Source of the DNA: Myxococcus stipitatus
GTDB taxonomy: Bacteria; Myxococcota; Myxococcia; Myxococcales; Myxococcaceae
Direction: 5' to 3'
DNA length: 64,000 nucleotides
Assembly: GCF_037414475.1 (NCBI RefSeq)
Contig: NZ_CP147913.1
Location: forward strand, 5,640,001 to 5,704,000
The notes under the pieces are model-generated. The model made no database searches. It saw only the letters and a program-made list of their open reading frames with translations, and was not told the origin of the DNA. This document shows, piece after piece, positions 42,286 to 52,461 of the stretch. Position numbers and translations under genes: made by a program. Each line of letters begins with the position of its first letter. Position 1 is the stretch's first letter.

Positions 42286-43398
42286 TCAGCGCGCCGCGAC
42301 CATGACCTCGGTCGGGTCCTTGCCCACGAACGCGCTGTCGAGCCCCTTGGCGAGCGCCTGGTGCTCCGCGCTGCCCAGCGTCGCGAGGCGGTCCTCCGCG
42401 GGATGCGCGAAGCGCGCCGAGAGCACATCGAGCCTGCGGTGCGCCTCCATGATGCGCTCGCGCGGGATGCGGCCGGACTCCACCGCCTTCACCACCGCCT
42501 CGATGGCGCGCCGCTGCACGTCCGCGTGGTGGCACACGAGGAACAAGTCCACCCCCGCCAGCGTGCCGCGCACCGCCGCCTCTTCCACCGTGTAGTGGTC
42601 CGCGATGGCCTTCATCTCCAGGTCATCGCTCACCAGCACCCCGTCAAACCCCAGCTCCTCGCGCAGCACCCGCGCCAACACGCGCTCGCTCATCGTCGCG
42701 GGCAGGTCCTTGTCCAGCGCGTCGAACATCACGTGCGCCGTCATCACCGACGCCAGCCGCGCCTGCGCGAACGCCCGGAAGGGCACCAGCTCCACCTGGC
42801 GCAGCCGCTCCAGGTCATGCGTCAACCGAGGCAACGTCAGATGGCTGTCCGTCGTCGTATCGCCATGCCCCGGGAAGTGTTTGCCACACGACGCGACGCC
42901 CCCTGCCTCCAGCCCTCGCGCGAGCGCCACGCTCAGCCGCGCCACCTCCTGCGCCTCCCGGCTGGGGCTCCGGTCCCCAATCACCGGGTTGGCCGGATTG
43001 GTGTCCACATCCAACACCGGCGCGAAATCCCAATCGAAGCCCACCGCGCGCAGCTCGTGCGCGAGCAGCCGGCCCACGCGCTCCATCTGCTGGGCATCAC
43101 CGCGCTGCCCCAGCTCGCGCATGGAGGGCAGCGTGGTGAAGGGCGCCCCGCGCAGCCGCGCCACCCGTCCGCCCTCCTGGTCCACCGAGAGGATGAAGGG
43201 CCTGCCCGCACGCGTCTTCAGTTCCCGGCACAGCGCCGCGGTCTCCTGGGCCGTCCCCACGTTGCGCTTGAAGAGGATGGCGCCATAGATGCCGTCATCC
43301 ATCAGCGCCGCGATGTCGGCGTCGATGCGAGTCCCAGGAAAGCCCACCATGAACAGGCGGGCGCAGTCGCGGTAGAGGGCAGAGGCGGTCACGGACAT
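42286..43398 (-). CDS. nagZ: GH3 beta-N-acetylglucosaminidase NagZ
   Basis: A 370-residue cytosolic-type enzyme that removes GlcNAc from GlcNAc-anhydroMurNAc peptides in peptidoglycan recycling. Motifs: SVDQEGGRVARLRG (70-84), the catalytic loop KHFPGHGDTTTDSH (173-186) carrying the Asp-His dyad of NagZ, and the nucleophile Asp258 in LVSDDLEM. The length is normal for single-domain NagZ. No signal peptide is seen. Its product joins the same amino-sugar pool as MurQ at the start of the window. The start is ATG with CAT at 43396-43398; an upstream extension of 16 residues is possible but is not typical of the family. Confidence 0.92.
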   Translation of the reverse strand: MSVTASALYRDCARLFMVGFPGTRIDADIAALMDDGIYGAILFKRNVGTAQETAALCRELKTRAGRPFILSVDQEGGRVARLRGAPFTTLPSMRELGQRGDAQQMERVGRLLAHELRAVGFDWDFAPVLDVDTNPANPVIGDRSPSREAQEVARLSVALARGLEAGGVASCGKHFPGHGDTTTDSHLTLPRLTHDLERLRQVELVPFRAFAQARLASVMTAHVMFDALDKDLPATMSERVLARVLREELGFDGVLVSDDLEMKAIADHYTVEEAAVRGTLAGVDLFLVCHHADVQRRAIEAVVKAVESGRIPRERIMEAHRRLDVLSARFAHPAEDRLATLGSAEHQALAKGLDSAFVGKDPTEVMVAAR

Positions 43399-43635
43399 AG
43401 TCTCGCAGAACCTGGGGCCGGGCTGGATGGAGTTCTGTGACCACATCCGCCGGGCGTTGCCTGCTCGTCACCGCCCAGGGGTACCTGTCCGCTGGGCGCC
43501 ATCCTGGCCCTGGGCCAGCTGGCCCCGAGTAGGACTCGCGAGCCATCCCTACGTTGAGGCAGACCCATGGCGGCACCGCGCCAGGACAGGCCCTCCAGGC
43601 GCCCGTCCGCCCCCTCACCCAGGGAGCCGGAGGCG

Positions 43636-44031
43636 ATGATTCACATCGAGCGCGTCTATCACCACCTGGAGCCAGGAGACTCGGAGGCCACGCGTTTCCT
43701 CGTGGAGCGGCTGTGGCCTCGCGGCGTCAAGAAGACCCGCTTGAAGATGGATGGCTGGCTCAAGGAGGTCGCTCCAAGCACCGAGCTGCGCAAATGGTAC
43801 GGCCACGACCCCGAGCGCTGGCCGGAGTTCCAACGCAGATACACCCGCGAGCTGGGGACGCACCGCGAGGCCCTGGCGCCCCTCCTGGAGGCCGCTCGCC
43901 AGGGCGATGTGACGCTGCTGTACAGCGCGCGCGACGAGGAGCACAACAGCGCCGCCGTCCTGAAGGGCTACCTGGAACGAAGCCTGCGCTCGGCCCGCCG
44001 CCGCACGCGCCGCCGTCCCACGCTGCATTGA
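43636..44031 (+). CDS. DUF488-family protein
   Basis: A 131-residue protein matching DUF488: MIHIERVYHHLEPGDSEATRFLVERLWPRGVKK, followed by WYGHDPERWPEFQRRYTREL, and TLLYSARDEEHNSA near the C-terminus (the conserved metal- or nucleotide-site-like segment). The function of DUF488 is not established. I place the start at ATG 43636, where family similarity begins; an ATG at 43567 would add 23 Arg/Pro-rich residues. The C-terminus is unusually Arg-rich. Confidence 0.8.
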   Translation: MIHIERVYHHLEPGDSEATRFLVERLWPRGVKKTRLKMDGWLKEVAPSTELRKWYGHDPERWPEFQRRYTRELGTHREALAPLLEAARQGDVTLLYSARDEEHNSAAVLKGYLERSLRSARRRTRRRPTLH

Positions 44032-44121
44032 AGCGCGGGGGCTTGTGCCTCCCCGGACGGCTGCTACAAGGGCGCCCGGATTCCGAGGCACCTTCCGCGC
44101 CTCCGTTCAATCGAGGCCCTG

Positions 44122-45504
44122 ATGGATTTCGCCGCGCTCTCGCTGTCTCCTCCGTTGCTCCAGGTGCTGGGCGAGCTGGGCTTCCAGACGGCCACGCCCA
44201 TCCAGGCCCAGAGCATCCCCGTGCTCCTGGAGGGCAAGGACCTGGTCGGCCAGGCGCGCACCGGCAGCGGCAAGACGGCCGCCTTCGCGTTGCCCCTGCT
44301 CAAGAAGGTCCAGCTCCAGGACCGGCGCGTCCAGTCCCTGGTGCTCTGCCCGACGCGGGAGCTGTGCGCGCAGGTCGCCGGAGAGATTCGCAAGCTGGGC
44401 CGGCGGCTGCCGGGGCTCCAGGTGCTGGTGCTCGCGGGAGGGCAGCCCATCCGGCCGCAGCTCGAGGCGCTGGAGAAGGGCGCGCACATCGCGGTGGGGA
44501 CCCCGGGCCGGGTGATGGACGTGTTGGGGCGCGACGCGCTGGAGACGCGGCGGCTGGCCACGGTGGTGCTGGACGAGGCGGACCGGATGCTCGACATGGG
44601 CTTCCGCGAGGACATGGAGCACATCCTCGGCGCGTTGCCTCCGCGGCGGCAGACGGTGCTCTTCTCCGCGACCTTCCCTCCGGATATCGCGGCGCTGAGC
44701 CGCACGTTCCAGAAGGACCCCGTGCGCGTGACGGTGGAGGACACCGAGGCCGCGCCTCCCATCCGCCAGGTCCGCTACGAGGCCTCGCCCGAGGACAAGT
44801 CCGCGGTGCTGCTCAAGGTCCTCCGCCATCACCTGCCCTCCTCCGCCATCGTCTTCTGCAACCACAAGGCAACAGTGCAGGAGTTGACGAAGTCACTCGC
44901 GGACGGGGGCGTCAGCGTGGACGGGCTCCAGGGAGACCTGGAGCAGTTCGAGCGGGACCGGGTGATGGCGAAGTTCCGCAACCTCAGCACCCGCGTGCTC
45001 GTGGCCACGGACGTGGCGGGACGAGGCATCGACGTGGAGGCGCTCGACGCCGTCGTCAACTTCGACATGCCCTTCCAGCCGGAGCCCTACGTGCATCGCA
45101 TCGGCCGCACGGGCCGAGCGGGGCGCACGGGTCTGGCCATCGCCCTGGTGACGCCGCGCGATGAGCGCAAGGTGGAGGAAATCGAGCAGGCCCTCGGCGT
45201 GAAGCTGGAGGCGGGCGACATGGCGGCGTTGGAGGCGACGGTCGCGAAGGCCGGGGCGCTCGGCTCGGAGTGGGAGACGCTCTACATCTCCGCGGGCCGC
45301 AAGGACAAGATGCGGCCGGGCGACATCCTCGGCGCGCTGACGGGAGAGGCCGGAGGCTTCGCCGCGTCGGACGTAGGCAAGATTGAAATCCAGGACCACA
45401 TCTCCTACGTCGCCGTCGCCCGGCGCGTGGCGCGCGTGGCCTTCCAGCGCTTGAGCGAAGGCCGCATCAAGGGCCGCAAGCACAAGATTGAGCGGGTGCG
45501 GTAG
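44122..45504 (+). CDS. dbpA: ATP-dependent RNA helicase DbpA
   Basis: A 460-residue DEAD-box helicase. All core motifs are visible: Q motif region FQTATPIQAQSIP, motif I ARTGSGKT, Ia PTRELCAQ, Ib GTPGR, II DEAD, III SAT, and C-terminal VI HRIGRTGR. The last 75 residues form the DbpA-type RRM, starting LYISAGRKDKMRPGDILGAL, which binds hairpin 92 of 23S rRNA. It remodels the large ribosomal subunit during assembly. ATG 44122 has GAGG five bases upstream. It converges on the BatA-like gene across a hairpin. Confidence 0.93.
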   Translation: MDFAALSLSPPLLQVLGELGFQTATPIQAQSIPVLLEGKDLVGQARTGSGKTAAFALPLLKKVQLQDRRVQSLVLCPTRELCAQVAGEIRKLGRRLPGLQVLVLAGGQPIRPQLEALEKGAHIAVGTPGRVMDVLGRDALETRRLATVVLDEADRMLDMGFREDMEHILGALPPRRQTVLFSATFPPDIAALSRTFQKDPVRVTVEDTEAAPPIRQVRYEASPEDKSAVLLKVLRHHLPSSAIVFCNHKATVQELTKSLADGGVSVDGLQGDLEQFERDRVMAKFRNLSTRVLVATDVAGRGIDVEALDAVVNFDMPFQPEPYVHRIGRTGRAGRTGLAIALVTPRDERKVEEIEQALGVKLEAGDMAALEATVAKAGALGSEWETLYISAGRKDKMRPGDILGALTGEAGGFAASDVGKIEIQDHISYVAVARRVARVAFQRLSEGRIKGRKHKIERVR

Positions 45505-45518
45505 CTCGTGCCGCGACA

Positions 45519-45541
45519 GCCGCGAGGGCGCTCCTCGCGGC
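45519..45541. terminator. Hairpin between convergent dbpA and BatA-like genes
   Basis: Nine perfect pairs (45519-45527 with 45533-45541) around a five-base loop, 14 bases after the dbpA stop and 11 before the convergent stop. GC-rich, no U-tract. Confidence 0.6.
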
Positions 45542-45552
45542 GGCGGCGTGGA

Positions 45553-47655
45553 CTACTTGCGCAGCAGGGTGCCCTCGAAGAAGAAGGCGACACACGCGGC
45601 CAGGATGAGCCACGTCCACATCGGCACGGACGGACGGTCCTCGTCCCCGCTGGACGCCTTCACCGTCTCCTCGCCGAAGTACGCGGTGAGCGTCTCCTGA
45701 GGGACTCGCGTCAAATCGCTCTCGGCTGGGTCCAGCACCGCCGCGAAGGACAGCGCCGCCAGCTGCTTCCCGTCCGCGCCCAGCACGGAGTACACGCCGG
45801 GCTCCATCACCGGGCCCGCCACCACCGAGCCGTCGGGCTGCACCTTCACCGGGAGCTCGCCACCGTCCGGCGCGCGCACAGCTGACACCTTCTGCGCGCC
45901 CTCCGGCCGCAGCGTCACCTGTTCGCCCACGCGCACGCGCACCTCCTCGCGCTCCTCGAGCGAGCCCGTGAGGTACGCCGCGAAGCGCTGCATCAGTGGA
46001 AGGAAGCTGGTGCGGATGGCGAAGTCGCTCCAGTCGCGGTCCACCGTGCTGGTGAACATCGCCACGCGGCCCTTGCCCTTGCGCATCACCGCCACCGCGG
46101 GCGCTCCATCCTCGTACGTGGCCAGCACCTGACTGGCGCCGGGCGAGGCCGGGTTGTCCGCCTCCAGCAGCATGTACCGGTAGAAGCGAGCGCCGGTGAG
46201 CCCTTCCTCCGCGCGTCCGGTGAAGGGCGCGAACAGGACGTGGTCCTGCTTCACCTGCGCCAGCCGCGCCGCCTTCGTCTCGGCTTCCGGGTCCGTGTCG
46301 CGCTCCGCGCTGGTGCGCACCACGCGCAGCGGTCGAGGCAACACCGCCCCCAGCCGCTGGTTGTAGTCCTCCGTGTTCACCCGGTCGCCCATGCTGAGGA
46401 ACAGGCCGCCGCCGTTCTCCACGAAGGCCGCGAGCTTCGCCGCCTCCTCCGCGCTTGGCGCCGCCACGTTGAGCAGCAGCACCAAGTCGTAGGTGGAGAA
46501 GTCCTCGCGAAGCCCCACCTCGGCGTCGCGCACGGCCACCTCCACCGGAGAGCCGGGCGCGGTCAGCGCCGCGTCGACGAAGAAGGCCTCGTCCCGGTAG
46601 CGCGTCGCATGGGGCGCGCCGTTCACCACCAGCGCCTTCAGCGCGCGCGGCACCGGCAGCACGAAGGCGCGGCGGTCATCCTCCGCCAGCGCGTCCGGCG
46701 CGAGCGTCACCTGGCCCACCACCGTGCCGCCCTGGGGGAAGCGCACCGTCAGCGCCTTCTGCGTGGTGCCACCCGCGGGCACGTCGACGAAGCCCTTGGC
46801 CAGCGTCGTCTCGCCCACGCGTACCGCGGCCTCCAGGTCCTTGGCCGCCTCCGTCCCGAAGTTGCGCACCGTGAAGGTGAACTGGAACGAGCGAGGCCCC
46901 GCCTGCAGCGCGGGCTCCACCTTCAGGTCCACCACCGCGTGGTTGTTGAGCGCGTCGCGCCCCTCGGCCACGTCGCGCAGCACCACCTCCGGCTTCACCA
47001 GCGTGCCCGTGGGGCCCTTCACCGTGGGCGGCGGAGCCTCCAGCCGGAACGCGGTGGCCGCCATGTCGGAGACCACCACCAGCCGCTTGGCGGCCAGCGG
47101 GTTCTCCTCCAGCGAGCGCGCCGCCATCTCCATGCACCGCGACAGGTCCGCGCCGCCGTGGGTCGCCTTCGCCTCGTCCACGATTCCGCGCAGCCGGCCG
47201 CGGTCGAAGCCCGGCGTGGGCGGCGCGGTGGGCGTGCCCGTGCACACCAGCACCGTCGCGGGCTCCTCGGGCAGCAGGTCCTTGAGCGCGTCGCGCGCCT
47301 CGTCGCGGCCCCGCTCGAAGAGGGACGTTCCATCCGACCAGCGCATGGACAGCGACGCGTCCAGGATGATGGCCGTGGCGGCGGGGCCCTTCACGATTTG
47401 CGCGGCGTGGGCGTCGCGCGACAGCTCCGGCCTGGCGAGCGCGATGGGGATGGCCAGCAGGATGAGCGTGCGCAGCGCGTACAAGAGCAGCCGCTTGAGC
47501 TTGAGCCGGCTGGCGGTGCGCTTCTGGCTGCGCAGCACGAAGGCCATCGGGCCGAACGGATGGGGCCGGGGCCGGCGCCGGTCGAACAGGTGCACCAGCA
47601 GGGGGATGAGGGCCCCCAGCGCGCCCAGGAGCATCCACGGATTGCCGAACGTCAC
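45553..47655 (-). CDS. BatA-like membrane protein with VWA domain
   Basis: A 700-residue protein. The N-terminus has the BatA signature FGNPWMLLGALGALIPLLVHLFDRRRP followed by a second hydrophobic helix. A VWA domain follows, with MIDAS-like AIILDASLSMRWSD. Later come a CARDB/DUF11-like beta region and a glutamine-amidotransferase-like fold (LVLLLNVAAPSAEEAAKLAAFVENGGG), with a C-terminal helix. Such proteins act with MoxR ATPases and DUF58 proteins in envelope homeostasis. It overlaps the DUF58 gene by four bases, so it is the last gene of a three-gene operon. The MIDAS has the D-x-S-x-S pattern. Confidence 0.82.
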   Translation of the reverse strand: MTFGNPWMLLGALGALIPLLVHLFDRRRPRPHPFGPMAFVLRSQKRTASRLKLKRLLLYALRTLILLAIPIALARPELSRDAHAAQIVKGPAATAIILDASLSMRWSDGTSLFERGRDEARDALKDLLPEEPATVLVCTGTPTAPPTPGFDRGRLRGIVDEAKATHGGADLSRCMEMAARSLEENPLAAKRLVVVSDMAATAFRLEAPPPTVKGPTGTLVKPEVVLRDVAEGRDALNNHAVVDLKVEPALQAGPRSFQFTFTVRNFGTEAAKDLEAAVRVGETTLAKGFVDVPAGGTTQKALTVRFPQGGTVVGQVTLAPDALAEDDRRAFVLPVPRALKALVVNGAPHATRYRDEAFFVDAALTAPGSPVEVAVRDAEVGLREDFSTYDLVLLLNVAAPSAEEAAKLAAFVENGGGLFLSMGDRVNTEDYNQRLGAVLPRPLRVVRTSAERDTDPEAETKAARLAQVKQDHVLFAPFTGRAEEGLTGARFYRYMLLEADNPASPGASQVLATYEDGAPAVAVMRKGKGRVAMFTSTVDRDWSDFAIRTSFLPLMQRFAAYLTGSLEEREEVRVRVGEQVTLRPEGAQKVSAVRAPDGGELPVKVQPDGSVVAGPVMEPGVYSVLGADGKQLAALSFAAVLDPAESDLTRVPQETLTAYFGEETVKASSGDEDRPSVPMWTWLILAACVAFFFEGTLLRK

Positions 47656-48530
47656 CCGCGCCTCCCGCGCCGTGCGAGGTAGCGCAAGAGGACGTCATCC
47701 AGCTTCTCGTCGGTGCGCACCAGCTCGTAGTCCACGTCCGCCTCCGCGCAGGAGGCCTTCACGTTCGCCAGGAAGGCGTTGAACTCCTCCAGGTAGCTCT
47801 CCTTGATTTCGCGCGGATTCACTTCAATCCGTCCGTCTCCCTCCATGTCGAGGAAGAGCGTGGGGTCATCGAAGGGGAACGTCAGCTCCGCCGGGTCCAC
47901 GATGTGGAACAGCGACACGTCGTTCTTGCGCTGGCGCAGCGCGAGCACCCGCTTGAGCGCGTCCTGCTTCTCGTCCAACAAGTCCGACAGGACGATGACG
48001 GTGGAGCGGCGGGGCAGCACCTCCGCCAGGTGGTCCGCCGCGCTGCCCAGGTCCGTGCCTCCGCCTGGCGCCGTGGCGTCGAGCGTGTCCAGCAGCACGT
48101 TGAGGTGGCCCGCGGACGCGCGCGGAGGCACGTCCTTCCACTGGCCGCCGGTGAGCAGCGCCAGGCCCGCGGCGTCCTGCTGACGCACCAGCAGGTAGCA
48201 CAGCGCTCCGGCCAGCGTGGAGGCGACGTCCAGCTTTGTCAGCGCGCCACTCGTGTAGCCCATGGAGGCGGACGCATCCACGACCATGACCGAGCGCAGG
48301 TTCGTCTCATGCTCGAAGCGCTTGACGTAGTACTTGTCGAACTTGCCGTACGCCTTCCAGTCCAGGTGGCGCAGCTCGTCGCCGGGGGCGTATTCCTTGT
48401 GCTCGGCGAACTCCACGCTCTGCCCTTGATGAGGGCTCTTGTGGAGGCCGGACAACACGCCCTCCATCACCGCGCGGGCACGCAGCTTCACGCCCTTGAG
48501 GCGGGCCAGCGTCTGGGCATCGAGCAACAC
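47652..48530 (-). CDS. DUF58 domain protein
   Basis: A 292-residue soluble protein of the DUF58 family with a VWA-like fold. Conserved segments: HQGQSVEFAEHKEYAPGDELRHLDWKAYGKFDKYYVKRFE, then a MIDAS-like VVDASASM, and VIVLSDLLDE. It is the usual partner of MoxR AAA+ ATPases. The start is GTG (CAC at 48528-48530) six bases downstream of the moxR stop. The end overlaps the BatA-like start. Confidence 0.88.
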   Translation of the reverse strand: MLLDAQTLARLKGVKLRARAVMEGVLSGLHKSPHQGQSVEFAEHKEYAPGDELRHLDWKAYGKFDKYYVKRFEHETNLRSVMVVDASASMGYTSGALTKLDVASTLAGALCYLLVRQQDAAGLALLTGGQWKDVPPRASAGHLNVLLDTLDATAPGGGTDLGSAADHLAEVLPRRSTVIVLSDLLDEKQDALKRVLALRQRKNDVSLFHIVDPAELTFPFDDPTLFLDMEGDGRIEVNPREIKESYLEEFNAFLANVKASCAEADVDYELVRTDEKLDDVLLRYLARRGRRG

Positions 48531-48536
48531 GCCGCG

Positions 48537-49565
<1,029 letters not shown>

Positions 49566-49846
49566 GGAAGGAGTCTCTTAGTTCGCGAGCGGCGCTCGGA
49601 CCAACGGTTTCCTCCCACCGCGCCGCGGAGTCGTGAGGTGGCAACCGTTGGAGCAGGGGCCTATTCCTCTGTCATACACTCCGGGGCAATCCCCTGGGCC
49701 CCGGGCGTCTGGCGCCTGCATGCTCCCCGGGCGAGGCCAGCCCCCCGTGGGGAGGGGGGAATGCCACGTCGCGGACACGCTGCTTACCGTTTGCGGCGGA
49801 GCCGGTTCGCGACGCCAAGGCGAGCCCGTGCTCCCCGGGAGCGTGC

Positions 49847-51193
49847 ATGCGGTCAGAGCGAGCGGGGCGTTGGTTCCATGGCTGGCGGGTGCTGGTGCCG
49901 GTGTGCTTCCTCTGGGGGATGGGCCTGGGGTGCGGCTCGGGGAAGGAGTCCTCGGAGCCCGAGGTCCCTGGCAAGGAGAGCTCGTCCGGCACCCAGACCT
50001 CCGGGTCACCCCCCCAGCCCTCCGAGTCGAAGCAGGGCACCCTCTGGGGGATTCTGGCGGGTGGCCCCCAGGACGACACCGGGACGAGCGTCGCCGTGGG
50101 GCGGGGCGGGGATGTGGTGATGGTGGTGTCCCAGACACCCCGGCAGGACGAGGACCGGGCGCCGGTGGCCGGGGAGCGGCTGGGGGTGGTGGTGGCGCGG
50201 TACTCGCCGGAGGGGAAGGTCCGCTGGACGCGGGTGCATCCTCGGATGCGGCTGTCGGAGCTGCGCGTGGCGGCGTCCCCGAGCACGGATGGGGCGGTGT
50301 TCCTGTCGGGCAACGCGTTCCTCTATTCGGCGAACTTCGGCTTGGGGGAGGCGCAGGATGGCTTCCTGGTGCGCTTCGCCGAGGACGGGATGCCCATGTG
50401 GCAGCGGCGCGTGGGGCAGAAGGTGTGGTCGTCGTCGGCGGACTCGGCGGGGGGCGTGCTGGTGGCGGGGGAGGAGTGGGAGGGCGAGGTGAAGGACCCG
50501 GTGCTGACGCACTACGCGGCGGATGGCGCGGTGCGCTGGACGCGGCGATTCCCAGGGACGGGAGAGGGCACGGCGCTGCGGGCGGTGGCGCTGACTCCGT
50601 CGGGGCGCGCGGTGCTGGCGGGGCAGCTCGTGGGCAAGCTGGAGGTGGACGGCAAGACGTTCGGCGACGAGGACCGCAAGGGCTTCGTGGTGCTGGAGTT
50701 CGACGAGGCGGGGAAGCTGGTGTGGGGCCGGGAGCTGCCGGGGGTGGACGGCCGGGTGACCTCGGTGGCGGTGGGGCCGCTGGGCCGGGTGACGGTGGCC
50801 GGCGACTTCAAGGGGCTCTTGATGTGGGGCGGGACTTCGCTCGGGACGTCTGGCCCGTTCGTGTTCGGCGTGGGGAAGGAGGGCGAGGTGCGCTGGCTGA
50901 AGCAGCCCGAGTGCGGCGACGAGTCGCGTGAGGGTGTCTCCGCGGCGGTGGATGACGCGGGCTCCGTGGCGGTGGTGTGCGGTGACGTGCTCACCCGCTT
51001 CGATGCGGATGGGGCCGGGCAGGAGTCCCGGAAGCTGCCGCCGCAGGATTGTTCGAGCGGGTCGTGTGTGCTCTCCGCCACGGGAATCGCGACGGCGCCC
51101 GGGAAGGGCTGGGCCGTCACGGGCTGGCAGCGCGATGGCGCCGGCGTCGCGTGGAACCAGGATGCGTTCCTTCGGGTGGTGACTCCGCGCTGA
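49847..51193 (+). CDS. Lipoprotein with beta-propeller-like repeats
   Basis: A 448-residue lipoprotein of unknown role. Lipobox-like GMGLGC (lipidated Cys near 29), then a Ser/Pro/Glu linker to about 60. The body is built of repeated blades such as VVARYSPEGKVRWTRVH, DGFLVRFAEDGMPMWQRRV, VLTHYAADGAVRWTRRF and VVLEFDEAGKLVWGREL. Each has a hydrophobic strand, a [DE]-[DG] turn and a W: this fits a six- or seven-bladed beta-propeller (PQQ/SBBP-like). Myxobacterial genomes commonly have many such paralogues. ATG 49847 has only a partial GGGAG site upstream. Confidence 0.75.
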   Translation: MRSERAGRWFHGWRVLVPVCFLWGMGLGCGSGKESSEPEVPGKESSSGTQTSGSPPQPSESKQGTLWGILAGGPQDDTGTSVAVGRGGDVVMVVSQTPRQDEDRAPVAGERLGVVVARYSPEGKVRWTRVHPRMRLSELRVAASPSTDGAVFLSGNAFLYSANFGLGEAQDGFLVRFAEDGMPMWQRRVGQKVWSSSADSAGGVLVAGEEWEGEVKDPVLTHYAADGAVRWTRRFPGTGEGTALRAVALTPSGRAVLAGQLVGKLEVDGKTFGDEDRKGFVVLEFDEAGKLVWGRELPGVDGRVTSVAVGPLGRVTVAGDFKGLLMWGGTSLGTSGPFVFGVGKEGEVRWLKQPECGDESREGVSAAVDDAGSVAVVCGDVLTRFDADGAGQESRKLPPQDCSSGSCVLSATGIATAPGKGWAVTGWQRDGAGVAWNQDAFLRVVTPR

Positions 51194-51272
51194 AGCGCCA
51201 GGGCCTGTTGCTCCGGGCCTTCATGCGTGCGTGGGACAGCCCACGTATGTCCAGGCGATATGTCGGAACTTG

Positions 51273-51302
51273 TTGACGTGTCGGAATGTTCCGACGTATC
51301 TC
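51273..51302 (+). promoter_or_regulatory. Promoter with ArsR-type operator lying between -35 and -10 boxes
   Basis: TTGACG (51273-51278) matches a -35 box, and TATCTC (51297-51302) is a weak -10 box 18 bases later. Between them is a palindrome, GTCGGAA-TG-TTCCGAC, at 51280-51295. A further GTCGGAA half-site lies 18 bases upstream at 51262. Transcription would start close to the ATG at 51309, so the mRNA may be leaderless. The location of the operator inside the promoter fits autorepression by the ArsR-type protein. Confidence 0.55.
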
Positions 51303-51308
51303 CTGGGC

Positions 51309-51632
51309 ATGGAGAAGCTGGATGTCTTCACGGCGCTCGCGAACCCGGTGCGGCGCGAGATTCTGGTGCGGTTGCGCAAGGGGCCGCGGAAGGTGGGTGA
51401 CCTTGCCAGTCACTTCGACCTGGGGCGTCCCGCGGTCTCGGAACACTTGCAGGTGTTGCGCAAGGCGCGGCTCGTTCGCGAGGAGCCTCGGGGGCGGGAG
51501 CGCTACTACCACCTGGACCCGCGTCCGCTGGGCGAGGTCGAGTCGTGGCTGGAGGTCTTCGAGCGCTACTGGACGCAGCGGCTCGGGGACCTCGAACAAT
51601 TGCTCGAAGAGGAAGAGAAGGAGGACGGCTGA
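51309..51632 (+). CDS. ArsR-family transcriptional regulator
   Basis: A 107-residue winged-HTH repressor. Residues about 5-80 carry the ArsR fold: FTALANPVRREILVRLRKGPRKVGDLASHFDLGRPAVSEHLQVLRKARLVREEPRGRERYYHLD. No Cys-rich metal site is visible, so it is of the metal-free type often paired with SRPBCC genes. No Shine-Dalgarno sequence precedes ATG 51309 and the predicted transcription start is at or near it. The end overlaps the SRPBCC start by one base (TGATG arrangement). Confidence 0.9.
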   Translation: MEKLDVFTALANPVRREILVRLRKGPRKVGDLASHFDLGRPAVSEHLQVLRKARLVREEPRGRERYYHLDPRPLGEVESWLEVFERYWTQRLGDLEQLLEEEEKEDG

Positions 51633-52024
51633 TGAAGGAATCCGGGACGATTCAAGTGGAGCATGTCTATGCGAAGGCGCCGGCGCGGGTGTGGCGCGCG
51701 CTCACGGAGCCGGAGTTGGTTGCGCGTTGGTGGGCCACGGGCGACATCCGCGCGGAGGTGGGGCACCGCTTCACGATGGACATGGGGCCGTGGGGGATGC
51801 AGGCCTGCGAGGTGCTGGCGGTGGACCCGGAGCGGCTGTTCCGGTTCCGCTTCGCCCTGAACACCGTCGTCACGTGGGAGCTCGTGCCCGAGGGGGCGGG
51901 CACTCGGTTGAAGCTGACTCACGAGGGCTTCGACCTGGATTCTCCCATGGGCCGCCGCGCGTTCGAGGGGATGAGGCCGGGTTGGCCTGGCGTGCTCGCG
52001 CGGGTGGCGACGGTGCTCGACTGA
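51632..52024 (+). CDS. SRPBCC (AHSA1-like) domain protein
   Basis: A 130-residue START/SRPBCC-superfamily protein with a helix-grip fold that binds small hydrophobic ligands. Signature parts: VYAKAPARVWRALTEPELVARWWA near the N-terminus, a central FRFRFALNTVVTWEL strand, and the C-terminal GTRLKLTHEGFD. GGAGG at 51620-51624 sits before ATG 51632, inside the ArsR gene. ArsR-SRPBCC pairs are a common stress- or ligand-responsive operon layout; the ligand is unknown. Confidence 0.88.
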   Translation: MKESGTIQVEHVYAKAPARVWRALTEPELVARWWATGDIRAEVGHRFTMDMGPWGMQACEVLAVDPERLFRFRFALNTVVTWELVPEGAGTRLKLTHEGFDLDSPMGRRAFEGMRPGWPGVLARVATVLD

Positions 52025-52040
52025 GGGCTCCGGGCGCGGG

Positions 52041-52391
52041 CTACTTGTGGACGAGGAGGTAGTTCGCGGAGCCGTTGTGCCAGAGGCCTTCCCCCTCCCA
52101 GGGCCGCATCTTGTAGCGGGCGACGACCTGCCACGTGTACTGGTTTATCTGCACCACGTAGCACTCGAACTTGAGGAAGGCGTTGTCCTTCTCGGAGCGA
52201 GGCTCCTCGAATCCCATATCGCGGGGGGAGAGGTGGATGGCCCAATCATTGACGGTGCCGGAGGGCGCGGTGATGTATTGGCCGTGAGAGACCATCCCCG
52301 TGTGTGCGTTCTGCGCGAGGCTCTCTTCGGCGTGGAGACAGACGAAGAGCGCGAGCACCGCCATCAGGGGCAGTGAGGTTCGGCGTATCAT
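52041..52391 (-). CDS. Hypothetical small secreted protein
   Basis: A 116-residue protein with a signal peptide (LALFVCLHAEESLAQ, cleavage near residue 27) and a small aromatic-rich mature domain (GLWHNGSANYLLVHK end). I cannot assign a family. Start ATG at 52389-52391. It converges on the SRPBCC gene with a 16-base gap. Confidence 0.6.
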   Translation of the reverse strand: MIRRTSLPLMAVLALFVCLHAEESLAQNAHTGMVSHGQYITAPSGTVNDWAIHLSPRDMGFEEPRSEKDNAFLKFECYVVQINQYTWQVVARYKMRPWEGEGLWHNGSANYLLVHK

Positions 52392-52461
52392 GGGGACCTG
52401 CTTCGGGAAGGGGGCGTGAGGCCCCCGGGAGACCTGGAAGCTAGGGTGGCTTGGCTGGGTT

